A stretch of 5,447 nt of DNA from Synechococcales cyanobacterium 340R_concoct_173_sub (lineage in GTDB: Bacteria > Cyanobacteriota > Cyanobacteriia > Leptolyngbyales > Leptolyngbyaceae), in assembly GCA_025354065.1 (NCBI GenBank), contig JANXNM010000490.1:1-5447 (forward strand), in the 5' to 3' direction. A program made the translations under genes and the position numbers. Positions 1-5,447 of the stretch are shown piece after piece. The notes under the pieces are model-generated. The model was not told the origin of the DNA and did not search any database. It saw only the letters and a program-made list of their open reading frames with translations. Each line of letters begins with the position of its first letter. Position 1 is the stretch's first letter.

Positions 1-1
1 C

Positions 2-346
2 AGTTTTAATACGCTAAGACTAATGTCATCTTCGATTTCATCCGGGAAAGCTGAAATCCGTAAAATTACGGATACTAAGGCTGAAATTCAGACGGATTCA
101 ACATCCCCCGCATTTCTTGTACTAAGTGATGTTAACTATCCTGGTTGGCAGGCATGGATTGATGGCCAGCCAACTAAAATCTTCCAAACTAACTACGTTC
201 AGCGCGGAGTCAATATTCCGGCTGGTAAGCACATTGTACGATTTGAATTTCATCCATTGAGTTTCAATATGGGTGCAGGTATAGCCGCTGCCTCTATTTT
301 TGGTGGTTTGTATAGTCTGACGAAAATGAAGCCAGTTTCTGAATAG
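2..346 (+). CDS. YfhO-family membrane protein, C-terminal fragment (5' end outside window)
   Basis: The frame is open from the left edge to TAG at 344-346 and gives the last 114 residues. The ATG at 23 is internal, because seven sense codons precede it with no stop. The fragment has the typical end of the bacterial YfhO family (large polytopic proteins of roughly 800 residues): an extracytoplasmic beta-rich domain with the sequence NYPGWQAWIDG, then a TNYVQRGVNIPAGKH segment and FEFHP, followed by one final membrane helix (about residues 86-105 of the fragment) and a short polar tail. In Firmicutes, YfhO acts as a GT-C-like transferase that moves a lipid-carried sugar onto lipoteichoic acid. 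The acceptor in a cyanobacterium is unknown. A second YfhO-like gene begins at 4842. Family assignment is firm; function is inferred. Confidence 0.85.
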   Translation, partial: SFNTLRLMSSSISSGKAEIRKITDTKAEIQTDSTSPAFLVLSDVNYPGWQAWIDGQPTKIFQTNYVQRGVNIPAGKHIVRFEFHPLSFNMGAGIAAASIFGGLYSLTKMKPVSE

Positions 347-375
347 AAGGAGTAGATTCGATCGAAAAAATGTTG

Positions 376-406
376 CAATTAACTGTAATGTATAAAATAT
401 TAATTG
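376..406. promoter_or_regulatory. AT-rich 5' region of the methyltransferase gene with a 7-bp inverted repeat
   Basis: The 95-bp gap between the YfhO end and the methyltransferase start is very AT-rich. It holds a perfect inverted repeat, CAATTAA at 376-382 and TTAATTG at 400-406, with a 17-nt spacer. TATAAA-type -10 candidates lie between the arms (391-398), and a TTGCAA at 373-378 overlaps the left arm, but its spacing to TATAAA is only 12-14 nt, too short for a standard sigma70 pair. The arrangement would suit a promoter with an operator, but no known regulator site is recognised. It could also be chance in AT-rich DNA. Confidence 0.25.
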
Positions 407-430
407 TCTAAATTCAAAATTATACTTTTC

Positions 431-434
431 GGAG
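431..434 (+). promoter_or_regulatory. Ribosome binding site of the 442 methyltransferase
   Basis: GGAG lies 7 nt upstream of the ATG at 442, a good Shine-Dalgarno match and spacing. It fixes this start. The genes on the opposite strand lack a comparable site. Confidence 0.7.
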
Positions 435-441
435 TTTTTCC

Positions 442-1575
442 ATGTCTTCAACCAAGCAACATTCCTCTGGAAATGAACAGAAAAAATTCCTTGAGTGGCT
501 AAATCATAATCTGCCGCCAGGAGTTGATTGGAAACAAGGAGCATTGGACTATATTGCTGCTCGGTTGAACGAAGATAACGGTGAAACCTCTAGACGATTT
601 CATCTGACCAAGCCGTTCTATTCGATGAAATCAGGCCAACCCATTAATGAGCAATTACAAGAGTTTACTCGTGAAGTTTCACATTTTTTGAACGTCTTAT
701 CCCTGTTGTCAGTCTCTTCTGAAACTAGCTTTTTGGATGTGGCATGTGGATCAGGTTGGTGGACGCACTTTTTATCAAAGTTGAGTCTTCGAGTTGTCGG
801 TATCGATATTTCTTCCGATATGATTGACCTAACAAGGGAACGTCTTCGACTGGATGGTATTCCGACACCTGAATCTGATACGTTCGATAAGGTTACGTTA
901 CTCACTCATGACATGGAGGAGACAAGTCTGCCTCAAGAGCTGCAATGCAGTGTAGCGATTCTTGAGTCTGCTTTGCATCATTTTGTAGACCCTATCCAAA
1001 CTTTACGGAATATTGCTGATAGCCTTTCTGATGATGGGATTTTAGTCGTTTTGGAAGGGACTTCTGATGGTAAGGGAGATGCCTATTGTGTTGAGATCAT
1101 GAATCGATACAACACATTAGAACGTCCTTATACACGTGAGCAATTAATTGCTATTTTGCAATTCTCAGGGATGGCTGAATATGAGTTCTTTCATCCAATG
1201 AATGGTTTTTTTCTGCAAGTTCCAGACGTTGCTGACCATGTCCGCAATCAGATTGTGAATGCTAGAGATTGGAATACTGTTGTTGTTGCTAAGCGTCCCG
1301 GTGGACTAAAGCGACACTTGAAGTTTGAGGGGAGCTTTTTCATGCGCCCAACCTTGTTGCATTCAGGAGTTCCTCATGGTCAGCCAGTGGGACTTGATAA
1401 TGCAGGTGCAGAAATAGCATCTCAACATTCATTAGATGTGAGTGATTCTGTTGCAAAAGTCGCTATTGAACGTCCTTGGGGAGAGCTAGGAATTAAGGGT
1501 GAACTCCAAATTCTCACTTCTGCATCGAAGAGAATTGTGAGTAAAACGATCGCAAAAGCTTCTAAACTATTTTGA
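442..1575 (+). CDS. Class I SAM-dependent methyltransferase with N- and C-terminal extensions
   Basis: The protein has 377 residues. A Rossmann-type SAM-binding core spans about residues 93-206: motif I FLDVACGSG at 97-105, the acidic end of strand 2 at D122 in VGIDIS (probable ribose ligand), D157 in THDME after strand 3, VAILESALHHF at 171-181 (strand 4 region), and LSDDGILVVLEG at 195-206. This matches Methyltransf_11/25-type small-molecule methyltransferases; the substrate cannot be read from sequence. About 90 residues precede the core and about 170 follow it. The last 90 or so (from RPGGLKRH at 285) match no domain I recognise. The start is supported by GGAG 7 nt upstream. The gene follows the YfhO end on the same strand and converges on the GT4 gene. 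A role in modifying a glycan or lipid made by the neighbours is inferred from context only. Confidence 0.85.
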   Translation: MSSTKQHSSGNEQKKFLEWLNHNLPPGVDWKQGALDYIAARLNEDNGETSRRFHLTKPFYSMKSGQPINEQLQEFTREVSHFLNVLSLLSVSSETSFLDVACGSGWWTHFLSKLSLRVVGIDISSDMIDLTRERLRLDGIPTPESDTFDKVTLLTHDMEETSLPQELQCSVAILESALHHFVDPIQTLRNIADSLSDDGILVVLEGTSDGKGDAYCVEIMNRYNTLERPYTREQLIAILQFSGMAEYEFFHPMNGFFLQVPDVADHVRNQIVNARDWNTVVVAKRPGGLKRHLKFEGSFFMRPTLLHSGVPHGQPVGLDNAGAEIASQHSLDVSDSVAKVAIERPWGELGIKGELQILTSASKRIVSKTIAKASKLF

Positions 1576-1578
1576 GGT

Positions 1579-1595
1579 GGTTGAACAGCTTAACC
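1579..1595. terminator. Possible weak bidirectional terminator hairpin between convergent genes
   Basis: The 21-bp gap between the two convergent stop codons contains GGTTGA, a 5-nt loop, then TTAACC: a 6-bp stem with one G-T wobble. Neither side has a clear T-run, so it is not a textbook intrinsic terminator. Its position exactly in the convergent gap is the main support. Confidence 0.3.
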
Positions 1596-1596
1596 T

Positions 1597-2667
1597 CTAA
1601 ATCAACGATCGGTAGGCTTTCAGGGTTTCCTCTGCTGTCTGTCTCCAAGAAAACCTCCTAGCTTGTTCAAAGCCTCTCCGGATCAGTTCTTGCCGTAATT
1701 TCCGATCGTTGATTACTTGCGTGATTGCATCAGCAATTGCCATTTTATCGTCCGCATCAATCATAGTGGCCGCATTTCCTACTACCTCTAGCAAGGACGA
1801 ATTATTACTGCAAACCACGGGCGATCCTAACGTCATAGCTACAGTGTCATTTGGCAAATAGTCTAAGTGGTGGATATGATTACGGTAGAGCGATCGGGCA
1901 ATTCGTTCAAAAATGGGTTCATAGAGCCAACCTTTTTGTCCCACGAGTACTAGATCATGATCAATTTTTTGGGTTCGCTTTAGATAGTCAAATGCTTCAA
2001 TTAGACCGACTATGTTTTTACGAGGTTCTATGGTACTGACAAATAAAATGAATGGTCGAGTTAAGTCATAATATGGCTGAAAAGCGGGAACATGAGGCTC
2101 ATAGCCCGCGCCATAACGACTTGCGAGCGGTGTTACAATAATACGCCCGGCATCAAATCCTAAATACTCAACAATATCTCGTTTAGAACTTTCAGAAATT
2201 GTCAAAATTAAATCAGTCCACCGTAAACAACGTCTAACCCGATCGGCATAAACTTGAACAATTTTATTGCAATATTGGGGGTACTTAATGAAGGTTAAAT
2301 CATAGATTGTTAGAACCTGCCGACTTTTTCGGAAAGGGTAGACCGTATAGTTAGTACCATGGAAAATATCACAAGAGCCAAACGATCGTTCAAATACTGG
2401 TAAGAAAAGCTTGGGATAACGAATACATAGATTTGTTATCTTAATAGGTATTGGTACAAATTTTAGATTGGTGTAGGACTTTAATGATTCAGGAGTTGAT
2501 GATCTGCGCAGAAGAGCGTTCTTCAGACTGACTTGGCAAATAGGCTGTACCTGTATTTCTGACTCAATAGCTATTTCTGTAAGTTCCTCCAAAATTTTTA
2601 GGACACAAAATCCAATCCCACTAGGTTTTGAGAGAATTGGAGAGGTATCAATGGAAATCCGCAACAT
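1597..2667 (-). CDS. GT4-type (group 1) glycosyltransferase lacking its catalytic E-x7-E segment
   Basis: The 356-residue protein is a GT-B fold glycosyltransferase related to Glycos_transf_1. The N-terminal acceptor domain starts with ISIDTSP and a glycine loop (PSGIG, 15-19); FHGTNY lies at 102-107 and LTISESS at 155-161. The C-terminal donor domain begins near residue 206 with STIEPRKNI (211-219, phosphate-binding region) and continues with LVGQKGW (241-247). The sequence then runs LDYLPNDTVA (268-277) directly into MTLGSPVVCSNNSSLLEVVG (278-297). In the family these blocks are separated by about 24 residues of the form LYxxA...FVYPSLYEGFGLPxLEA, holding both glutamates of the E-x7-E motif. 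That stretch is absent without loss of frame. The protein is therefore probably inactive, or a decaying gene, although the rest of the frame is intact. The start is firm: an in-frame TAG lies four codons upstream with no other start between. No Shine-Dalgarno is visible. Confidence 0.85.
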   Translation of the reverse strand: MLRISIDTSPILSKPSGIGFCVLKILEELTEIAIESEIQVQPICQVSLKNALLRRSSTPESLKSYTNLKFVPIPIKITNLCIRYPKLFLPVFERSFGSCDIFHGTNYTVYPFRKSRQVLTIYDLTFIKYPQYCNKIVQVYADRVRRCLRWTDLILTISESSKRDIVEYLGFDAGRIIVTPLASRYGAGYEPHVPAFQPYYDLTRPFILFVSTIEPRKNIVGLIEAFDYLKRTQKIDHDLVLVGQKGWLYEPIFERIARSLYRNHIHHLDYLPNDTVAMTLGSPVVCSNNSSLLEVVGNAATMIDADDKMAIADAITQVINDRKLRQELIRRGFEQARRFSWRQTAEETLKAYRSLI

Positions 2668-2681
2668 GGCTAATGGCTACT

Positions 2682-2687
2682 ATTATA
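2682..2687 (-). promoter_or_regulatory. Perfect TATAAT -10 box just upstream of the GT4 gene
   Basis: Read on the - strand, TATAAT ends 14 nt before the GT4 ATG. No TTGACA-like -35 lies 16-18 nt further upstream (the region reads about GGCCTA). If used, it would give a leader of roughly 8 nt, nearly leaderless, which would fit the missing ribosome binding site. In AT-rich DNA the match may be chance. Confidence 0.3.
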
Positions 2688-2730
2688 TGGTTTGGGAATC
2701 TATCTAGGCCGATAACTCCAGTAGAAAAGC

Positions 2731-2841
2731 CTATAAAAGTTCCTGAGATATTTTGCCGTTATAGACAACTTGTTCTAAAGTCTCTCTGAACTGTTGATGA
2801 AGAACGGCATCAGTATATCTTCTATATTTTTTGGACCAAAA
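2731..2841 (-). pseudogene. Coding-like remnant of 36 codons in a shifted frame behind the second methyltransferase
   Basis: On the - strand, a frame different from the methyltransferase frame is open for 36 codons from just after a TGA (2844-2842) to TAG at 2733-2731. It has no start codon. The product (with YTDAVLHQQFRETLEQVV in its middle) looks like genuine protein: an amphipathic helix with balanced charge, resembling the C-terminal helix of many GT4 glycosyltransferases. It overlaps the last six codons and the stop of the methyltransferase. Removing one A from the A6 run at 2832-2827 would join the two frames into a 285-residue product. The alternatives are the surviving tail of a deleted glycosyltransferase gene, or a frameshifted methyltransferase extension. 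I lean to the former because the methyltransferase already ends like its relatives (SSMILVQK). Confidence 0.4.
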
Positions 2842-3589
2842 TCATAGAAGATGCGCCTGTAACGTTGAACGTTGGGAGAATATCTAGAATTTGAAGACTA
2901 GCAAGAACTTGATTCATAAATGGAGAGATAGCGAATCCCTGCTTGACCGCTTCATCTCCGGTTACTTTATCCCTAAGTATAATTTTTCTGATTATCAATA
3001 GTGGCAAATATGAATGCCCCCACTGCACCGATCGAATAAATCTGAATCCAGACGACTCAACTACTGACTTCAAATACTTTTGGCTGTATCTTCGATAGTG
3101 ACCATCGGCACGGTCATATGCTGAATAAAGATTTTGCCTCATGGGTACGCCAACAATAAGATACCCTTCAGGAGTGATATGGTCTCGAACGGCACGAAGA
3201 AACTCCTGTTCATTTTCGATATGCTCTAGTACATCCATCATCATTAGAAGGCTATACTTTTCTAGGTAATCAGATTGTCGTCGTAGAACATCGTAGATAT
3301 ATAGTGATCCGCTGACTTTAGGGCACAACTTGAGTGCGTTTAAGTTAAGTTCAAATCCATCAATACTTTTATGTAACGTTTCAGAAAGATAACTTAAGAC
3401 CAATCCGCTACCACAACCGACCTCCCCAACCGAGATGCTTTCGCGAATGAGATTACCAAAATTTTTCCTGATCAGTTCATTGCGGTGCCGAACCCAGAAA
3501 TGGTCGGGAGTTCCATGGAGAAACCATTCATCCGCCATGCTCACTGGTAATGGATTATTGAGGAATTTAATTTTATTATGATCTTTCAT
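2822..3589 (-). CDS. Class I SAM-dependent methyltransferase (Methyltransf_23/11-like)
   Basis: The protein has 255 residues, normal for this group. The N-terminal region carries EWFLHG and DHFWVRHR (29-36), a signature seen in methyltransferases of polysaccharide and glycolipid clusters. Motif I is VGEVGCGSG at 54-62, the acidic residue after strand 2 is E80 (GFELN), the strand 4 motif is MMMDVLEHIE (116-125), followed by TPEGYLIVGVP (139-149) and AYDRADGHYRRYS (157-169), typical of the subfamily. The protein ends SSMILVQKI. The start at 3589 is the first ATG after an in-frame TAA two codons upstream; M18 (before ADEWF) is a possible later start. No clear Shine-Dalgarno is seen. It lies 58 bp behind the GT2 gene on the same strand, probably in one transcript. 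A glycan or lipid-linked substrate is inferred from the neighbours. Confidence 0.85.
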   Translation of the reverse strand: MKDHNKIKFLNNPLPVSMADEWFLHGTPDHFWVRHRNELIRKNFGNLIRESISVGEVGCGSGLVLSYLSETLHKSIDGFELNLNALKLCPKVSGSLYIYDVLRRQSDYLEKYSLLMMMDVLEHIENEQEFLRAVRDHITPEGYLIVGVPMRQNLYSAYDRADGHYRRYSQKYLKSVVESSGFRFIRSVQWGHSYLPLLIIRKIILRDKVTGDEAVKQGFAISPFMNQVLASLQILDILPTFNVTGASSMILVQKI

Positions 3590-3647
3590 TTCTACTTAAC
3601 TATTTAGTAAAATTTATTTTCAGCATTTGGTGAGAAATTGTTAGTCA

Positions 3648-4622
3648 CTACTTAGATCCAATATATTTTTCGGAAATAATGAACAATGGCCTTTCTTTAA
3701 CCTGCTCAAATACTCTCCCTAGGTATTCGCCAATAATTCCAAGCATCATCATTTGTAGCCCACTTAACATTAGTATAGCTAAAATCAAAGTCGTAAAACC
3801 AGGAGCGACACGCGGCTGCATCCCCATCAGTGAAATATTAAATACATATATCACCGCATAAATGATACCTAGACACAAACAGACGACAAAAATTAACATG
3901 CCAATAATAAGTGCCAAACGTAGAGGTTTAAGAGAGAATCCAATAATTCCATCAAAAGCAAGTTTCATTAGTCGGTTAAGGCTATAGCTCGTCTCTCCGC
4001 TGTAGCGATCGGGGCGATCATACAAAACTCCCATCTGTTTCATCCCAATCCAAGCCCTCAGACCTCTGATGTAGGGGTGTTGTTCAGTCATGATTGATAA
4101 CTGGTTGACGGCTTGAGGGGAATAAGCACAAAAATCTCCAGCATCTAAAGGAATATCAACCTTAGTGAGAAGCGATAAAATTCTGTAAAAACCCCAGTAA
4201 GCCAATCGCTTTAGAGTACTGCTCCCATTCCTTTTGCGCCTTACACCATAAACAATATCCATACCTATAGCAACTTGTTTCACCAGTTCTCTACCAACAC
4301 AAGCTGGATCTTGTCCATCAGAATCCATCACTAAAACAATAGCTTCAGTTGAAGCCTGCCTCATTCCTGCAATCACGGCAGCTTGATGCCCAAAATTTCG
4401 TGAAAATCCCAAGTACAGACTGTTGCCTCGACAATCAATAATTCCCTGAATAACTTCGCGTGATCGGTCTGTGCTGCCATCATTTACAAAGATCAATTGC
4501 GGCGTGTGGAATTTTGTATCAACGCAAAAGATATCATCAAGTTCTTTGACCAAACGGACTAAATTCTTCTCCTCATTATGGATGGGTAATACTACGGCTA
4601 CATCAAATCGATCGTTTTTCAT
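3648..4622 (-). CDS. GT2 polyprenyl-phosphate glycosyltransferase (GtrB/CsbB/DPM-like) with two C-terminal membrane helices
   Basis: With the ATG at 4622 the protein has 324 residues, the usual size for GtrB/CsbB-type enzymes, which move a sugar from a nucleotide donor to polyprenyl phosphate at the cytoplasmic membrane face. GT-A motifs, in this numbering: VVLPIHNEE (10-18), VNDGSTD (46-52), FSRNFGHQAA (73-82), the DXD metal site D100/D102 in MDSDGQDP, LDAGDF (159-164), and RYSGETSYS (206-214). Two membrane helices follow (about 236-261 and 276-299), then the conserved end GEYLGRVFEQVKERPLF. The frame stays open to a TTG at 4742, adding 40 hydrophobic residues, but family members start just before the first strand (DVAVVLPI). 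That TTG also coincides with a good -35 box, so the ATG at 4622 is preferred despite a weak ribosome site. The gene is first in the - strand block and divergent from the YfhO-like gene at 4842. The sugar is not predictable. Confidence 0.9.
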   Translation of the reverse strand: MKNDRFDVAVVLPIHNEEKNLVRLVKELDDIFCVDTKFHTPQLIFVNDGSTDRSREVIQGIIDCRGNSLYLGFSRNFGHQAAVIAGMRQASTEAIVLVMDSDGQDPACVGRELVKQVAIGMDIVYGVRRKRNGSSTLKRLAYWGFYRILSLLTKVDIPLDAGDFCAYSPQAVNQLSIMTEQHPYIRGLRAWIGMKQMGVLYDRPDRYSGETSYSLNRLMKLAFDGIIGFSLKPLRLALIIGMLIFVVCLCLGIIYAVIYVFNISLMGMQPRVAPGFTTLILAILMLSGLQMMMLGIIGEYLGRVFEQVKERPLFIISEKYIGSK

Positions 4623-4713
4623 TAGACGTGACCAATAAGTAATGTAAATCACTGATAGAGTAGTTTTGTTTCCAATAGGAATTTTTAATAAAGCTAATAG
4701 TGATACTGAGATC

Positions 4714-4742
4714 AGGATATCGACTATCCCACAAGTCGTCAA
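4714..4742 (-). promoter_or_regulatory. Sigma70-type promoter for the GT2-led block
   Basis: On the - strand, TTGACG (4742-4737) is followed by a 17-nt spacer and TATCCT (4719-4714). This gives five of six matches at -35, four of six at -10, and ideal spacing. Transcription would begin near 4707, leaving an untranslated leader of about 85 nt before the ATG at 4622. This would place the first 40 codons of the longest possible reading frame in and upstream of the leader, which argues against the TTG start. Confidence 0.45.
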
Positions 4743-4825
4743 CTAAATCATGTATATTTCAACCTTACGCAGCAGTCTGCTATGGTTGATGGCCAGACTC
4801 ATGACTACTTGTATGTACACTTTTT

Positions 4826-4830
4826 AAGGA
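4826..4830 (+). promoter_or_regulatory. Ribosome binding site of the right-hand YfhO-like gene
   Basis: AAGGA lies 11 nt before the ATG at 4842, slightly long but acceptable. An ATG at 4831 directly abuts it and opens only a four-codon frame ending at 4845, so it is too close to be started from this site. Confidence 0.5.
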
Positions 4831-4841
4831 ATGTTTCAATC

Positions 4842-5447
4842 ATGAAAAGAGCCAAGGTTCTGGGGAGAGCGGATGAGTTGGCTAGGGGGGATTCATACAC
4901 TCATGCCATGTGGGTTTTTATCGGCTTTTTTACCTTCTATATTTTATTTTTCTCTCCCGTCTTATTTCATCAGCAGTTACTTGCATTTGCAGATGGAATT
5001 GGATACTACTTACCTGCATACTACTCTGCCAAGTCACTGTGGACAGACCTAATATTTGGGGGATATCCACTAGCAGCAGACCCTCAAAATATGACCTGGT
5101 ATCCACTAGTAATATTGCTCAGTTGGATTCCTAGCTCGTGGAATTTCTTTGTTATCCTAGCTTATGTACTAGCAGCTAGTTTTTCTTATTATTATGTTTA
5201 TACCCTAACTGCTTCTCGATTGGCGGGGGTCGTTGCTGGCGTTACCTATAGTATGAGTGGCTTCATGATGGCTCATTTATCTATGGCGACAATGCTTCAT
5301 TCTGCTGCTTGGATTCCTCTTCTGCTTTGCTCATTAGAGAAATTACGCCATTCTGTGCGACGTATTTGGTTGGTAATGGGGGTCGGTTCATTCGTTTGCT
5401 GTTTCTTTGGTGGTAATCCACAGATTTCCATATATGGTATTGGCCTG
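4842..5447 (+). CDS. YfhO-like polytopic membrane protein, N-terminal part (3' end outside window)
   Basis: From ATG 4842 the frame is open for 202 codons to the window edge with no stop. About 23 polar N-terminal residues are followed by the first membrane helix (about 24-43). A loop with FADGIGYYLP (49-58) and GGYPLAADPQNMTWYP (73-88) comes next, then further helices at about 101-122, 126-146 and 173-190. The ending GGNPQISIY (190-198), the loop pattern and the MSGFMMAHL...AAWIPLLL block (138-162) are typical of YfhO and related GT-C-like proteins of some 800 residues, so roughly a quarter is seen. In the GT-C fold an acidic residue in the first outer loop is usually catalytic; D51 is the candidate here (inference). 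It is divergent from the GT2 gene, with 219 bp between starts, which suggests they form a donor-synthesis and transfer pair. It could be a paralogue of the protein ending at 346. Confidence 0.8.
   Translation, partial: MKRAKVLGRADELARGDSYTHAMWVFIGFFTFYILFFSPVLFHQQLLAFADGIGYYLPAYYSAKSLWTDLIFGGYPLAADPQNMTWYPLVILLSWIPSSWNFFVILAYVLAASFSYYYVYTLTASRLAGVVAGVTYSMSGFMMAHLSMATMLHSAAWIPLLLCSLEKLRHSVRRIWLVMGVGSFVCCFFGGNPQISIYGIGL

Noticed and set aside
122..544. Open frame of 140 codons on the - strand across the YfhO end and the methyltransferase start
   Set aside because: It overlaps two well-supported genes on the other strand, and its product has no recognisable motif; it is a shadow frame.
618..905. 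Open frame of 95 codons on the - strand inside the first methyltransferase
   Set aside because: It is antisense to the SAM-binding core and has low-complexity Ser/Arg-rich content without a family match.
1851..2039. Open frame of 62 codons on the + strand inside the GT4 gene
   Set aside because: It is antisense to conserved GT4 motifs and has no independent support.
3679..3861. Open frame of 60 codons on the + strand inside the GT2 gene
   Set aside because: It is antisense to the membrane-helix region of the GT2 protein, where such shadow frames are common.
4771..4781. Short palindrome AGCAG-T-CTGCT between the divergent promoters
   Set aside because: Five-bp arms with a one-base centre are too short to call an operator without a second copy or a known match.
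4831..4845. Four-codon frame (MFQS) overlapping the YfhO-like start, as a possible translational leader
   Set aside because: The AAGGA site directly abuts its ATG, too close for initiation, and four codons are expected by chance.
4910..5134. Open frame of 74 codons on the + strand near the right edge
   Set aside because: It lies in a shifted frame inside the 202-codon YfhO-like frame that starts at 4842 and has strong family features.
1..5447. tRNA, rRNA, CRISPR array, insertion sequence or transposon ends
   Set aside because: No tRNA-like cloverleaf, repeated spacer structure, transposase motif or long terminal inverted repeat was seen on either strand.

Overview
The window looks like a cyanobacterial chromosome segment. 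The palindrome CGATCG, the core of the cyanobacterial HIP1 repeat, occurs ten times where chance would give about one, and the base composition is moderately AT-rich. The genes point to surface-glycan or lipid-carrier glycosylation. Nothing here allows a call below phylum level.

Layout, left to right. (1) On the + strand, the window opens inside the C-terminal end of a YfhO-family membrane protein (2-346). (2) After a 95-bp AT-rich gap comes a + strand class I SAM methyltransferase with unusual N- and C-terminal extensions (442-1575). (3) It converges, across 21 bp, on a block read on the - strand. In transcription order this block holds a GT2 polyprenyl-phosphate glycosyltransferase of the GtrB/CsbB/DPM type (4622-3648), a second class I methyltransferase (3589-2822), a short out-of-frame coding-like remnant (2841-2731) and a GT4-type glycosyltransferase (2667-1597). 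(4) Divergent from the GT2 gene, a second YfhO-like membrane protein starts at 4842 on the + strand and runs off the right edge. It has no stop codon in the window and so is easily missed.

How the genes may work together (inference): a GT2 enzyme next to a YfhO protein matches the CsbB-YfhO arrangement known in Firmicutes. There the GT2 loads a sugar onto a polyprenyl phosphate at the cytoplasmic face, and YfhO, a GT-C-like protein, transfers the sugar to an acceptor outside. The methyltransferases and the GT4 enzyme could make or decorate the acceptor glycan. No GtrA-like flippase, Wzx or Wzy is visible.

The most striking observations are: the GT4 protein appears to carry a clean in-frame deletion of about 24 residues that removes the whole E-x7-E catalytic segment; a coding-like tail after the second methyltransferase suggests either a frameshift at an A6 run or the remains of a lost gene; and the GT2/YfhO divergent pair is a candidate cyanobacterial version of a three-component glycosylation system. 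The longest open frame for the GT2 gene starts at a TTG that reads better as a -35 box, so the shorter ATG start is preferred.
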